A stretch of DNA of 64,000 nucleotides from Pseudaminobacter soli (ex Li et al. 2025) (GCF_029892515.1 NZ_JARXVF010000005.1:248001-312000), one strand, 5' to 3'. Shown: positions 17,262-26,547, counted from the stretch's first letter. A program made the numbers and translations. Notes: generated from the letters alone by a model not told the origin.

Positions 17262-18587
17262 TCAGTGCGCCGTGTAGTATTCAGGCAGCCACAGCGCGAT
17301 CTGCGGGAAGAGCATGATCAACACCAGCGACAGCACCATCAGAAAGAAGAACGGCACGATGGAGCGATAGATGTCGATCAGCGTGATCTCGGGCGGCGCC
17401 ATGGCGCGCATCAGGAACAGGTTGTAGCCGAAGGGCGGGGTGATGTAGGCGATCTGGCAGGTGATGGTGTAGAGCACGCCGAACCAGATCGGGTTGAAGC
17501 CCAGGCTGATGATGAGCGGGATGTAGAGCGGCGCCACGATCACCAGCATGGCGGTGTCGTCCAGGAACGTTCCCATGATCAGGAACGACACCAGCATCAT
17601 GATGAGGATTTCCCACGGGGTGAGATCCCAGGTGTCCAGCAGCAGCGTCTTCACCGCCTTGACCGCGCCCAGCCCGTCATAGACCGAGCTGAAGCACAGC
17701 GCGGCCAGGATGATCCACATGAACATGCAGCTGATGGTCAAGGTATTGCGCGTGCACAGTTCCATCACATTGCGATCGAGATTACCCGTGACCCATGCGG
17801 CAAGCGTGGCGAGCACAGCGCCCACCACGGAGCTTTCCACCAGGCTGGTGGTGCCCGTCAGGAACAGGCCCATCATGATGCCGAAGATGGCGAGCGGGAT
17901 AATGCCCTTGCGCAGCAGAGAGAACTTCTCCGCCCAGGTGATGCTCGCACGCTCCTCGGCCGGCAAGGCCGGACCGATCTCCGGATTGATGAGGCAGCGG
18001 ATGTAGATGTAGATGGCGAAGATGGCCGCCATCATCAGGCCGGGGCCGACGCCGGCGAGCCAGAGCTGCAGCACCGGCTGGCGGGCGATCATGGCGTAGA
18101 GAACCAGCACGACGGACGGCGGGATCAGGATGCCGAGCGAGGAGCCGGCCTGAATCACGCCGGTGACCATGACCTTGTCGTAGTTGTGCTTGAGCAGCTG
18201 CGGCAGCGCGATCGTGGCACCGATCGCCATGCCGGCAACCGATAGGCCGTTCAACGCCGCGATCAGCACCATCAGGCCGATGGTGCCGAGCGCCAGGCCG
18301 CCGCGAATTGGTCCGAACCAGACATGGAACAGCCGGTAGAGCTCGCCGGCGATGCCGGATTCCGACAGCATGTAGCCCATGAAGATGAAGAACGGCACCG
18401 TGATCAGCGGATACCAGTTGAGCACCTGGAAGCTGGCGTTGAAGGGCATTTCGAACGAGCCGTTGCCCCACAGCCACAATGCGGCCGCGGCACCCACGAA
18501 GCCGATGACACCGAACACGCGCTGACCGGTGAAGAGCAGCACCATCATGGTGCCGAACATGAAGAGTGTGATGAATTCCGAGCTCAT
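17262..18587 (-). CDS. dctM: TRAP transporter large permease subunit (DctM family)
   Basis: This sodium-coupled secondary transporter subunit has 441 residues and about 12 hydrophobic segments. The start ATG at 18585-18587 overlaps the dctQ stop (ATGA); the longer open frame upstream lies within dctQ and is rejected. Typical DctM stretches are NGLSVAGMAIGATIALPQL, the SSLGILIPPSVVLVLY loop and ITPPFGYNLFLM near the end. The protein forms the elevator domain and takes solute from DctP with help from DctQ. It is placed in the middle of the amine-catabolism gene run. Confidence 0.94.
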   Translation of the reverse strand: MSSEFITLFMFGTMMVLLFTGQRVFGVIGFVGAAAALWLWGNGSFEMPFNASFQVLNWYPLITVPFFIFMGYMLSESGIAGELYRLFHVWFGPIRGGLALGTIGLMVLIAALNGLSVAGMAIGATIALPQLLKHNYDKVMVTGVIQAGSSLGILIPPSVVLVLYAMIARQPVLQLWLAGVGPGLMMAAIFAIYIYIRCLINPEIGPALPAEERASITWAEKFSLLRKGIIPLAIFGIMMGLFLTGTTSLVESSVVGAVLATLAAWVTGNLDRNVMELCTRNTLTISCMFMWIILAALCFSSVYDGLGAVKAVKTLLLDTWDLTPWEILIMMLVSFLIMGTFLDDTAMLVIVAPLYIPLIISLGFNPIWFGVLYTITCQIAYITPPFGYNLFLMRAMAPPEITLIDIYRSIVPFFFLMVLSLVLIMLFPQIALWLPEYYTAH

Positions 18588-19096
18588 GCGATCGGCTTTC
18601 CGCGAACGATGGCGATGTCCTTGATCAGGCTGGATATGCTCTGCAGCAGCATCAGGAAGATGCCGGCGGTCATGAAGACCTTGATGGGCCATAGAGGCGG
18701 CGCCCAGGCCGAGTAGTTCTTCTGGCCGAAGGCAATGGCGTAGTTGGTGCTGGAAATGCCGCCGAGCAGCAGCACGCCGAGATAGAACAGCACGAACAGG
18801 ATGGTGAAGGCATCCGTCACCGCCTTGTTGCACGGCGACAGGCGGCCATAGAACAAGTCCATGCGCACATGCGAATCGAGCTGCATCGAATAGGCTCCGC
18901 CAAGCAGATAGTAGGCGGAGAGGATGAACTGGGACGTTTCCAGAACCCAGTTGACCGGGATGCCGAATACTGCGCGCGAGATGGTCGCGTAGAGCAGGAT
19001 CCCTGCCATCGGAAAGATCAGATACATGGCGATGCGTCCAACCCGATGGTTGAGCGCATCGACATATCGAACGTAGGATTTCAACGCTTCAGGCAC
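18584..19096 (-). CDS. dctQ: TRAP transporter small permease subunit (DctQ family)
   Basis: This membrane protein of 170 residues has four hydrophobic segments, the standard size and topology for DctQ. The segment FGIPVNWVLETSQFILSAYYLLGGAY and the following DSHVRMDLFYGRLSP are characteristic (QxRDSHVRVDxxY type). Its last codons overlap the dctM start. It lies 36 bases downstream of the amidohydrolase-like gene, suggesting a shared transcript. It supports the large subunit in TRAP transport. Confidence 0.93.
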   Translation of the reverse strand: MPEALKSYVRYVDALNHRVGRIAMYLIFPMAGILLYATISRAVFGIPVNWVLETSQFILSAYYLLGGAYSMQLDSHVRMDLFYGRLSPCNKAVTDAFTILFVLFYLGVLLLGGISSTNYAIAFGQKNYSAWAPPLWPIKVFMTAGIFLMLLQSISSLIKDIAIVRGKPIA

Positions 19097-19132
19097 TGTC
19101 GTTTTCCCCTCAAGGCCTTCCGGTTGCGGTTT

Positions 19133-19918
19133 TCATGAGCCGGCTTGGCGGCGATCGGCCGGTTTCGCGCCGGCCAGAATTGCAGACAGCAGGTCAGCCC
19201 ATTTGCGCTGGCCGGCCTCGTCGGCGATTTCGTTGTTGCGGATTTCGATCATGGCGCAGGCGAGGTCTCGCGCGCGGCCATGCCGTTCGAGCGTGTAGTA
19301 GACGCGGTCGGCCGGCGAATAGGGTTCGTTGACACCGACCTCCAGGCCGATCACCCCATTCAGCGCCGCGATCATCGGCCCGGCGAGGCTGTCGTCCTCG
19401 TCATGGATGATGCCGATGTGCCAGGGCCGATCCACACCCTTGTAGACGGGCGTGAAGGAATGGACGGAAACCAGCCGTGTCTCGCGCCCCTCGGCCAGCC
19501 TCTGGGCGACGACGTCGGCGATGGCGTCATGGAACGGCTGCCAGGAAGCGGATACGCGCTCCTGCCGGGCAGCCTCGGAAAGGTCGGCATTGCCAGGCAC
19601 CGCGGTCGTCTCGCTGACCGGCGAGATCAGGTCGGGCGCGTCGAGCGGCCGGTTGCAGTCGATGACGAGGCGCGAAACGCAGGACTCGATCAGCGTCGCA
19701 TCGAGTGCCTCGGCCATGCGGCTTGCCACCGGCAGGGCGCCGGGATCCCAGGCGATGTGGCGCGTCAGCTCGGAGCAGTCGAGGCCAAGCGTGCCGAACC
19801 GATCGGGTATGAAATTCGACGCATGGTCGCAGACAAGCACATAGGGGCTGGTTCCGCTCCGCCGGCTGACGCGGACGGGCGCTAATGCCTCCTCAAGTGC
19901 GGGTTGAGCAGTTCCCAT
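19133..19918 (-). CDS. N-formylglutamate amidohydrolase-family enzyme
   Basis: This 261-residue hydrolase of the HutG2/FGase fold (related to metallo-carboxypeptidase-like amidohydrolases) has the motifs CDHASNFIP, HIAWDPGA, VIDCNRPLDAPD, VSVHSFTPV and NEPYSPADRVYYTLERHG. His, Asp and Glu residues in these motifs should hold a metal and activate water. In histidine breakdown the family releases formate from N-formylglutamate, but no hut genes are nearby. It is first in a run with a TRAP importer and a glutamate-ligating enzyme. I therefore suspect it removes a glutamyl or formyl group from a pathway intermediate. It diverges from the RpiR regulator. Confidence 0.88.
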   Translation of the reverse strand: MGTAQPALEEALAPVRVSRRSGTSPYVLVCDHASNFIPDRFGTLGLDCSELTRHIAWDPGALPVASRMAEALDATLIESCVSRLVIDCNRPLDAPDLISPVSETTAVPGNADLSEAARQERVSASWQPFHDAIADVVAQRLAEGRETRLVSVHSFTPVYKGVDRPWHIGIIHDEDDSLAGPMIAALNGVIGLEVGVNEPYSPADRVYYTLERHGRARDLACAMIEIRNNEIADEAGQRKWADLLSAILAGAKPADRRQAGS

Positions 19919-20058
19919 TGCTCGAAATCCCCCTCCAAGACGCCGTATCGTATGTTACGAATTTTATTTCTTTGCGTCTCTGTGGATGATTTCATACACA
20001 TTCCGAAACTTTGTCAAATGAGTTTGTGCGCCGGCACGACGGAAAATGAGGAGGCACC
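19919..20058. promoter_or_regulatory. Divergent promoter region between the amidohydrolase and rpiR-type genes
   Basis: These 140 bases are much more AT-rich than the flanks, as expected for back-to-back promoters. The stretch 19945-19975 contains TATGTTACGAATTTTATTTC, which resembles the A/T-rich, GAAAT/ATTTC-like half-sites many RpiR regulators use. A second candidate, GAAACTTTGTCAAATGAGTTT, lies near 20004-20024. I cannot assign exact -35 and -10 elements. An AGGAGG ribosome site (20048-20053) directly precedes the regulator start. Confidence 0.45.
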
Positions 20059-20886
20059 ATGGCATCGAGCATCGCCGAGCTGATTGCGGAACGTATCGAC
20101 GCAATGCCCGCCGGCGAGCGGCGTGCTGCGCAGACGCTTGTTGCCAACTATCCCCTGATCGGCCTCAAGACGGTCGCGGACTTTTCCCAGCAGGCCGGCG
20201 TCAGCTCGCCGACCATATTGCGCTTCGTGGCGCGCCTCGGCTTCCACAACTATCCGGAGTTCCAGGCAGCACTACAGGATGAGCTGGCCGCCCAGCTGCA
20301 GTCGCCGTTGACGCGCACCGTCACCGCCCCCTCGCCCGACAGCGGCAAGACCTCGCCGGTGCTTGAAGCCACGCTCAACAACATTCATGAGACCTTTCGC
20401 CATGTCTCGGAAAAGCAGATCGCCGAAATCGTCGCGCGTCTCGCCAATCCTCGCGGAAAGATCTTCCTGATCGGCGGCCGCTTCACCGATCCGATCGCCC
20501 ATTACATGGCCGCGCACCTCACCATCGTGCGCTCCAACGTCTTCCACCTGACCGGCCAGGAAAGCACCTGGCGCGACCGGCTGATCGACATGGGCAAGCG
20601 CGACGTGCTGCTGATCTTCGACATCCGCCGCTATCAGGACAGCCTGATCCGCCTGGCCGAGAAGGCGCATACGCGCGGGGTCGAGATCGTCCTGTTCACA
20701 GATCAGTGGCTGTCGCCGATCGCGCGCTTTGCTCGCCATGTCATCGCGGGGCGCACCGCCGTTCCCTCCTCCTGGGACTCCTCCGCGGCCCTTTTCGTGG
20801 TTGCCGAGACGCTGATCGGCGAGCTGACCCGTGCACTCGAAGCCGAGAGCGCGCGGCGCATCCGCGAGATGGAAGAATTGCGCTAA
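20059..20886 (+). CDS. RpiR-family transcriptional regulator (MurR/RpiR)
   Basis: This 275-residue regulator has an N-terminal HTH_6 domain (about 1-77, with TVADFSQQAGVSSPTILRFVARLGF) and a C-terminal SIS domain (about 105-260) that usually senses a phosphosugar or related metabolite. Strong AGGAGG ribosome site. The gene diverges from the amidohydrolase-TRAP-ligase run on the other strand, the usual position of a local regulator. RpiR relatives beside N-formylglutamate amidohydrolase-like and transport genes are common in rhizobia. Its targets here are inferred from position. Confidence 0.92.
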   Translation: MASSIAELIAERIDAMPAGERRAAQTLVANYPLIGLKTVADFSQQAGVSSPTILRFVARLGFHNYPEFQAALQDELAAQLQSPLTRTVTAPSPDSGKTSPVLEATLNNIHETFRHVSEKQIAEIVARLANPRGKIFLIGGRFTDPIAHYMAAHLTIVRSNVFHLTGQESTWRDRLIDMGKRDVLLIFDIRRYQDSLIRLAEKAHTRGVEIVLFTDQWLSPIARFARHVIAGRTAVPSSWDSSAALFVVAETLIGELTRALEAESARRIREMEELR

Positions 20887-21104
20887 CCGCTCGCGCTTCT
20901 CAGCAAAATCATTCGTTTACAAAGCGTTAAGCTCGCCCGCCGGGAATCGTTACAGATATTTAAGGTGCGCGAGTGCCGGCAAATCGTCATAAAGGCGCTG
21001 TACTGCCCTTACGGTGCCCTCACACCGACGATGAGCCTCAGCTTCCTCGGGACGCGGAAAGCGGGGCAAACGAACATTGACGTTTTGAAAGACCCGGAGT
21101 GCCT

Positions 21105-22259
21105 ATGGCTGCCTGGAAACAAATTGTTTTTGCCATTGTTCTTCTTGCCGTGGCAGCAGCAGCCTGGGTGCGGTTTTTCCCCGGCGCACCCGAAATCCTC
21201 GCCCGCTGGGGCATAGAATGGGCCGATGCGGCGACGCCGCGAGACGCAGCTTCCCAGGGCGGCAAGCCCGCCAGCAGCAGCTCCACTCCGCAGACCGCCG
21301 TGGTGACGGCGACCGTCAAGGCCGCGACGATCAATGACCGCATGCAGGCGATCGGCACCGGCCGCGCCAATGCGACCGTTGCCGTCACGCCCTACGAGGC
21401 CGGCCGCATGACCGAATTGACGGTCGCGTCCGGAACGCTAGTGAAAGCCGGCCAGGTGATCGCAAAGCTCGATTCGCAGACCGAAGAGATCGCGGTCGAG
21501 CGCGCCAAGCTTGCCGTTTCGGACGCCGAAGGCAAATACGAACGCACCAAGACCCTGCGCCAGTCGAACGCGGCAACGTCCGTGCAACTGGCCGACACGG
21601 AGGTTGCGCTCAACAATGCCCGGCTCGCCCAGCGCGACGCCGAACTGCAGCTCGAGCGCCGCTCCATCCTGGCGCCGATCTCCGGCGTCATCGGCATCCT
21701 TCCGATCCAGGCCGGCAACTACGTGACCACGCAGACGACCGTCGCCACCATAGACGACCGCGCGTCCATCATCGTCGATTTCTGGGTATCGGAACGCTTC
21801 GCCGGTGCGGTCAAGGTCGGCGCGCCGCTGACCGCCGCGCTGGTCGCCCGGCCGGGCCAGAGTTTCAAGGGCGAGGTCAGCGCCGTGGACAACCGCCTCG
21901 ATGAAAAGAGCCGCACGCTGCGGGTTCAGGCCCGCATCGACAATCCGGGCGACACGCTGCGCGCCGGCATGTCCTTCCAGGTCGTGATGGGCTTCCCGGG
22001 CGACACCTATCCCTCGGTCGACCCGCTGTCGGTCCAGTGGGGCACGGAGGGTCCGTTCGTATGGGCCATCCGCGACGGCAAGGCCAAGCGCACGCCCGTC
22101 CAGATCGTCCAGCGCAACTCGGAAGCCGTTCTGGTCGATGCCCAGCTTGCAGAAGGCGACCTCGTCGTCACCGAAGGCATCCACGTCGTGCGCGAAGGCG
22201 GCGACGTTCTTCTCAGCAGCGCCACGGCACCAGCCGCGCCTGCCGGCAGCGGCTCGTGA
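21105..22259 (+). CDS. RND efflux periplasmic adaptor (membrane fusion protein)
   Basis: This 384-residue HlyD/AcrA-type adaptor has an N-terminal membrane anchor (residues 4-24) followed by a Ser/Gly/Lys-rich linker. The barrel-sandwich hybrid domain includes the lipoyl halves VTPYEAGRMTELTVASGTLVKAGQVIAKLD and APISGVIGILPIQAGNYV. A helical hairpin (about 125-185) and a beta-barrel and membrane-proximal domain follow. The start at ATG 21105 is preferred because CCGGAG lies 5 bases before it; an in-frame GTG at 21099 is possible. It bridges the RND pump to an outer-membrane channel, which is not encoded here. The pump gene follows by 14 bases. Confidence 0.93.
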   Translation: MAAWKQIVFAIVLLAVAAAAWVRFFPGAPEILARWGIEWADAATPRDAASQGGKPASSSSTPQTAVVTATVKAATINDRMQAIGTGRANATVAVTPYEAGRMTELTVASGTLVKAGQVIAKLDSQTEEIAVERAKLAVSDAEGKYERTKTLRQSNAATSVQLADTEVALNNARLAQRDAELQLERRSILAPISGVIGILPIQAGNYVTTQTTVATIDDRASIIVDFWVSERFAGAVKVGAPLTAALVARPGQSFKGEVSAVDNRLDEKSRTLRVQARIDNPGDTLRAGMSFQVVMGFPGDTYPSVDPLSVQWGTEGPFVWAIRDGKAKRTPVQIVQRNSEAVLVDAQLAEGDLVVTEGIHVVREGGDVLLSSATAPAAPAGSGS

Positions 22260-22273
22260 GCGAGGGCAGCCGC

Positions 22274-25200
22274 ATGAGCGACATCAACAAGGGGGGCGAA
22301 GAGAAGGGCAGCACCGCGCTCTTCGTGCGCCGTCCCGTTCTCGCCTTCGTCATCAACACGCTGATCGCCGTCGCCGGCCTTGCCGCCTTCTTCGGCGTCG
22401 AAGTGCGTGAGCTTCCGGACGTCGACCGTCCGGTCATCACCATCACCACCAACTACACGGGCGCCGCGGCCGAGACGATCGACCGCGAGCTCACCGCCAC
22501 GCTCGAAGGCGCCGTCTCCCGCGTCACCGGCGTCAAGTCGATCTCCTCCAGCTCCTCCTACGGGCGCAGCCGCGTCACGGTCGAATTCAACGACGGCGTC
22601 GATCTCGACGTCGCCGCCTCCGACATGCGCGACGCAGTCGGCCGCGTGACCAACCAGCTGCCCGAGGACGCCGACCCGCCAACCATCGTCAAGGCCGACG
22701 CCAATTCCGACGCCGTGATGCGCCTGGCCGTGACCTCCGACAGCATGTCCGTCGAGGATATGACTGTGCTGGTCCAGGACCAGATCGTCGACGTGCTTTC
22801 GGCCGTGCCGGGCGTGGCCGACGTGCAGGCCTATGGCGATCGGCAGAAGATCTTCCGCATCGACGTCGACCAGACCAAGCTCGCCACCGTTGGCCTTTCC
22901 ATCGCCGACATCCGCAATGCGCTGGCCTCCATCGCGCTCGACACGCCCTCGGGCGCCATGAGCACGAACGCGCAGAGCATCATCGTGCGCACCACCGCGC
23001 AGGTGACGACGCCGCAGGCCTTTGAAAGCATCGTGATTGGCAGCAACACCCGCCTCGGCGACGTTGCGAGCGTGACAATGGGTCCGGACATCGGCGCATC
23101 CTCCCTGCGCTCCGATGGCAAGACCGGCATCGGTCTCGGCATCATACGTGCCGCCCAGTCCAACACGCTCGACATCTCGGAAGGCGTACGCGCCGCTGCC
23201 GCCACCATCCAGAAGACGCTGCCGCCCGGCATGAACATCCGCGTCACCAGCGACGACGCCAACTTCGTCAAGGGCGCCGTGCATGAGGTGGAGATCGCAC
23301 TGATCCTGTCGGTGTCGATCGTGCTCTTGATCATCTACCTGTTCCTGCTCGACTGGCGCGCCACGCTCATCCCGGGCCTGGCAATGCCGGTGGCGCTGAT
23401 CGGCACCATCGCGGCGATCTATCTCGCGGGCTTCTCCATCAACATCCTCACCCTGCTGGCGCTGGTGCTGGCAACGGGTCTCGTGGTGGACGACGGCATC
23501 GTGGTGCTGGAGAACATCGTGCGCCGCCGCAACGAGGGCATGGGCCCGCGCGCGGCTGCAGTGCTCGGCACGCAGGAAGTGTTCTTTGCCGTCATCGCCA
23601 CGACCGCAACGCTTGCCGCCGTGTTCATTCCGCTGTCCTTCCTGCCCGGCCAGACCGGCGGCCTGTTCCGCGAGTTCGGCTTCGTGCTTGCGATTTCGGT
23701 CTCGCTGTCGGCCGTCGTTGCGCTGTCACTGTGTCCGATGCTCGCCTCGCGCATGCTTGCCGGCCATTCGGGCGAGCATGAGCACACCGGCGTCATGGGC
23801 CGCGTGGGCGGCATGCTTTCCGGCCTCTACCGGCGCTGCCTGCGCGCCTGCCTCAACGCGCCGGCGCTGGTCGTCATCGTCTCGGTGCTCTTTGCCGCCG
23901 CAGCTTACGGCGCCTTCGGCCTGATCAGGCAGGAACTGACGCCGCTCGAAGACCGCTCGACGGTGATGCTGCGCCTTTCGGCGCCGCAGGGCGTCAGCCT
24001 CGACTACACCACAGCCCAGATCAGCAAGATCGAAAAACTGATCCAGCCGCTGCGCGATTCGGGCGAGATCGAAAGCACCTTCGCCAGCGCCGGCCAAAAC
24101 GGCTCCTTCAACACCGGCTTCATCGTCATGTCGCTGGCGCCGTGGGAAAAGCGCCACCGCAGCCAGCAGCAGATCATGACCCAGATCACCGGCCTGATGA
24201 CCAATGTGCCCGGCGTGCGCGTCTTCCCGGTCGCGCCCAACAGCCTCGGCATTCGCGGCGCCGGCAGCGGCCTGCAGTTCGCTATCATCGGTAACAACTA
24301 CTCCCAGCTCGGCGAGACGGCCAATAAGATCATCGCTGAGATGGAGAAGGACCCGCGCTTCCAGCAGCCGCGGCTCAGCAACGATGCCACCCAGCCGCAG
24401 CTTTCGGTCGAGATCGACCGCGAGCGCGCCTCCGACCTCGGCATCGACATCACCGGCCTTGCGCAAGCCATCCAGGCGGTGCTGGACGGCAACAAGGTCG
24501 GCAAGGTGTTCATCGACGACCGCAGCTACGACGTGAAGCTGGTGTCGACCACCAATCCGATCAACGACCCCACCGATCTCGAAAACATCTTCATGCGCAC
24601 CGGCGACGGCCGCTACGTGCCGATGTCGACCATCGCCAAGCTGACCGAACGCGCCGTGCCACCTTCGCTGTCGCGCGAGCAGCAGATGCGCTCGGTGGCG
24701 ATCACCTCCAACCTGCGCCCCGATTTGGCGCTGGGCGATGCGCTCAAGCGCGCGCAGGAGATCGCAGCGCCGCTGCTGAAGCCCGGCAACCGCATCATCC
24801 CGCTGGCAGAGGCAGCGACCCTCAACGAAAGCAACAGCGCCATGCTGATGGTTTTCGGCTTTGCGCTCATCATCATCGTGCTGGTGCTGGCCGCGCAGTT
24901 CGAGAGCTTCGTCAGTGCTGCCATCATCATGGCCACGGTGCCGCTCGGCCTTGCCTGCGCGGTGTTCGCCCTGCTCCTGACCGGCACCAGCCTCAACGCC
25001 TACAGCCAGATCGGCCTTGTCATGCTGGTCGGCATCATGGCCAAGAACGGCATCCTCATCGTCGAGTTCGCCAACCAGCTGCGCGACCGCGGCATGGGCG
25101 TGCGCGAAGCCATCGAAGAGGCCGCCAACATTCGCCTGCGCCCGGTGATGATGACCATGATCTGTACGGTGCTGGGCGGCCTGCCGCTGGTGCTCGCCTC

Positions 25201-25402
25201 CGGCGCCGGTGCTGAAGCGCGCGTTGCGCTGGGCTGGGTGATCGTCGGCGGTCTCGGCATGGCAACGCTCTCGACGCTGTTCCTCACGCCCGTCGCCTAC
25301 CTGCTGCTGGGCCGCTTCATCACGCCGAAGATGGAGGAAGAGGCCCGGCTGAAGCGGGAGCTTCAGGAAGCCGCCTATATCAACGCGGAGCCGGCGGAGT
25401 AG
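22274..25402 (+). CDS. RND-family efflux pump, AcrB/MexB-like inner membrane transporter
   Basis: This proton-driven trimeric efflux transporter has 1042 residues, the usual length. Two homologous halves each have one plus five helices and a large periplasmic loop. The proton relay is intact: Asp406-Asp407 in VVDDGIVVLEN and Lys924 in GIMAKNGIL. The start at ATG 22274 follows GAGG; the longer open frame overlaps the adaptor and is rejected. Motifs such as the hydrophobic GLFREFGFVLAISV and FLPGQTGG are standard HAE1/HAE3 family. No TolC-like gene or regulator adjoins, so it probably uses an outer-membrane channel encoded elsewhere. The substrates, drugs or solvents, are unknown. Confidence 0.94.
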   Translation: MSDINKGGEEKGSTALFVRRPVLAFVINTLIAVAGLAAFFGVEVRELPDVDRPVITITTNYTGAAAETIDRELTATLEGAVSRVTGVKSISSSSSYGRSRVTVEFNDGVDLDVAASDMRDAVGRVTNQLPEDADPPTIVKADANSDAVMRLAVTSDSMSVEDMTVLVQDQIVDVLSAVPGVADVQAYGDRQKIFRIDVDQTKLATVGLSIADIRNALASIALDTPSGAMSTNAQSIIVRTTAQVTTPQAFESIVIGSNTRLGDVASVTMGPDIGASSLRSDGKTGIGLGIIRAAQSNTLDISEGVRAAAATIQKTLPPGMNIRVTSDDANFVKGAVHEVEIALILSVSIVLLIIYLFLLDWRATLIPGLAMPVALIGTIAAIYLAGFSINILTLLALVLATGLVVDDGIVVLENIVRRRNEGMGPRAAAVLGTQEVFFAVIATTATLAAVFIPLSFLPGQTGGLFREFGFVLAISVSLSAVVALSLCPMLASRMLAGHSGEHEHTGVMGRVGGMLSGLYRRCLRACLNAPALVVIVSVLFAAAAYGAFGLIRQELTPLEDRSTVMLRLSAPQGVSLDYTTAQISKIEKLIQPLRDSGEIESTFASAGQNGSFNTGFIVMSLAPWEKRHRSQQQIMTQITGLMTNVPGVRVFPVAPNSLGIRGAGSGLQFAIIGNNYSQLGETANKIIAEMEKDPRFQQPRLSNDATQPQLSVEIDRERASDLGIDITGLAQAIQAVLDGNKVGKVFIDDRSYDVKLVSTTNPINDPTDLENIFMRTGDGRYVPMSTIAKLTERAVPPSLSREQQMRSVAITSNLRPDLALGDALKRAQEIAAPLLKPGNRIIPLAEAATLNESNSAMLMVFGFALIIIVLVLAAQFESFVSAAIIMATVPLGLACAVFALLLTGTSLNAYSQIGLVMLVGIMAKNGILIVEFANQLRDRGMGVREAIEEAANIRLRPVMMTMICTVLGGLPLVLASGAGAEARVALGWVIVGGLGMATLSTLFLTPVAYLLLGRFITPKMEEEARLKRELQEAAYINAEPAE

Positions 25403-25409
25403 CGCCCTT

Positions 25410-25431
25410 CCCTCCCTCTCGAGAGGGAGGG
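25410..25431. terminator. 22-base perfect palindrome between convergent genes
   Basis: The bases CCCTCCCTCTC and their exact complement GAGAGGGAGGG abut at 25420/25421 with no loop. The palindrome fills almost the whole 30-base gap between the stop of the RND gene (25402) and the stop of the MDR gene on the other strand (25433). No T-tract is present on either side. It probably marks a bidirectional transcript end, as at 1695-1718. Confidence 0.5.
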
Positions 25432-25432
25432 T

Positions 25433-26473
25433 CTACGGCCGTATGAACACCTTGCCGTTTGGCTTGGCGAGTTCCTCCGGCACGCGCTTCATCGCCTCCG
25501 AAAGCGGCACGACGGCGGTGACGTCGGTTGCCCAGCGGCCATCGGCAAAGCGCTTCTGCGCTTCCATGACCGCCTGCAACTTGCGTTCGGGCGGCGTACT
25601 CCGCATCCATTCCACCAGCCAAAAACCTTCGATGTGCTTGGACATGAAGATGAGCTGGCCGGGCTGCGGAATGGGCGTGGTCGACGGGTCCATCCTGCCA
25701 TAGACGATCCAGCGCGCATGCTTGGGCATGGCATCGAAGATCGCACCTGCCACCGGCCCGGTGAGGGCATCGAGGAAGATGCGCGGCTTCTCGGCCTGCA
25801 TCACCTCCTTGAGCGATTTGCCGAAATCCGCCGCCTCGGCATTCAGCACATGGGCGGCTCCGGCCTTCTTGAGTAGCGGGATCTGATCGTCGCGGCGCAC
25901 GATGGCGATGGGGCTGAACCCCTCGTCGTGTGCCACACCCGTGATCAGCTTCGATAGCTGGCTTGCGCCGGCTGTTAGGACAAACGCCTTTTCGCCCGCC
26001 TCGCGCACGATGTCGAACATGGCAAGTGCTGTGATCGGATTGACGATCATCGCCGCTCCATCCTCGTCGCGCACGCCATCGATCAGCGGGATGCAAGCTG
26101 CGGCCTCGGCAACGGCATGTTCCGCCCACGCACCCCAGTTGCTGGTGCCGGTGGCGAAGGCGACCCGCTTGCCAGCCAGCCTCTGCGCCGCAGGATCGTC
26201 GCCGGCCACTACCACCATGCCGACGCCCTCGAAGCCCGCCGGCTGGCCTTTCACGCGCGGCTGGCCATACATCCCCTTGATGAACATCACGTCGGACGGA
26301 TTGATCGAGGCGAGGCCCACCTTGATCAGAACCTGGGTCGGTTTGGGCGTCGGAACACTGACGCGCCCCGGCACGACATAGGGCTCCATCGCCTCCAGCA
26401 CCGTGCCCGAGGGCTTGTCCGTAAAGCCGTCGCCGGTCAGGAGCAGCGCGTTCATTTCCGAAGGAATGGTCAT
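25433..26473 (-). CDS. MDR-superfamily NAD(P)H-dependent oxidoreductase (quinone or enoyl reductase-like)
   Basis: This 346-residue medium-chain dehydrogenase/reductase begins at ATG 26471-26473 with a GGGAG ribosome site. GroES-like N domain: VLIKVGLASINPSDVMFIKGMYG and GFEGVGMVVVAG. The zinc-ligand cysteines of alcohol dehydrogenases are absent, which fits quinone oxidoreductase or trans-2-enoyl-CoA reductase subfamilies. The Rossmann part carries VLTAGASQLSKL and a nucleotide-binding core near residues 160-230. It lies 74 bases downstream of the acyl-CoA dehydrogenase gene on the same strand. A reductive or detoxifying step in acyl-CoA metabolism is plausible. Confidence 0.87.
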   Translation of the reverse strand: MTIPSEMNALLLTGDGFTDKPSGTVLEAMEPYVVPGRVSVPTPKPTQVLIKVGLASINPSDVMFIKGMYGQPRVKGQPAGFEGVGMVVVAGDDPAAQRLAGKRVAFATGTSNWGAWAEHAVAEAAACIPLIDGVRDEDGAAMIVNPITALAMFDIVREAGEKAFVLTAGASQLSKLITGVAHDEGFSPIAIVRRDDQIPLLKKAGAAHVLNAEAADFGKSLKEVMQAEKPRIFLDALTGPVAGAIFDAMPKHARWIVYGRMDPSTTPIPQPGQLIFMSKHIEGFWLVEWMRSTPPERKLQAVMEAQKRFADGRWATDVTAVVPLSEAMKRVPEELAKPNGKVFIRP

Positions 26474-26547
26474 GGCAGAACTCCCTGTCTGACTGTGTCC
26501 GCCTTCCCCTACAACGCGGTGCGCCCGAAAAGGCCGCAGGCAAAAGC

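Noticed and set aside
19133-19918. Histidine-degradation hutG
   Set aside because: No other hut gene is present nearby; the enzyme family is right but the pathway is not supported by context.
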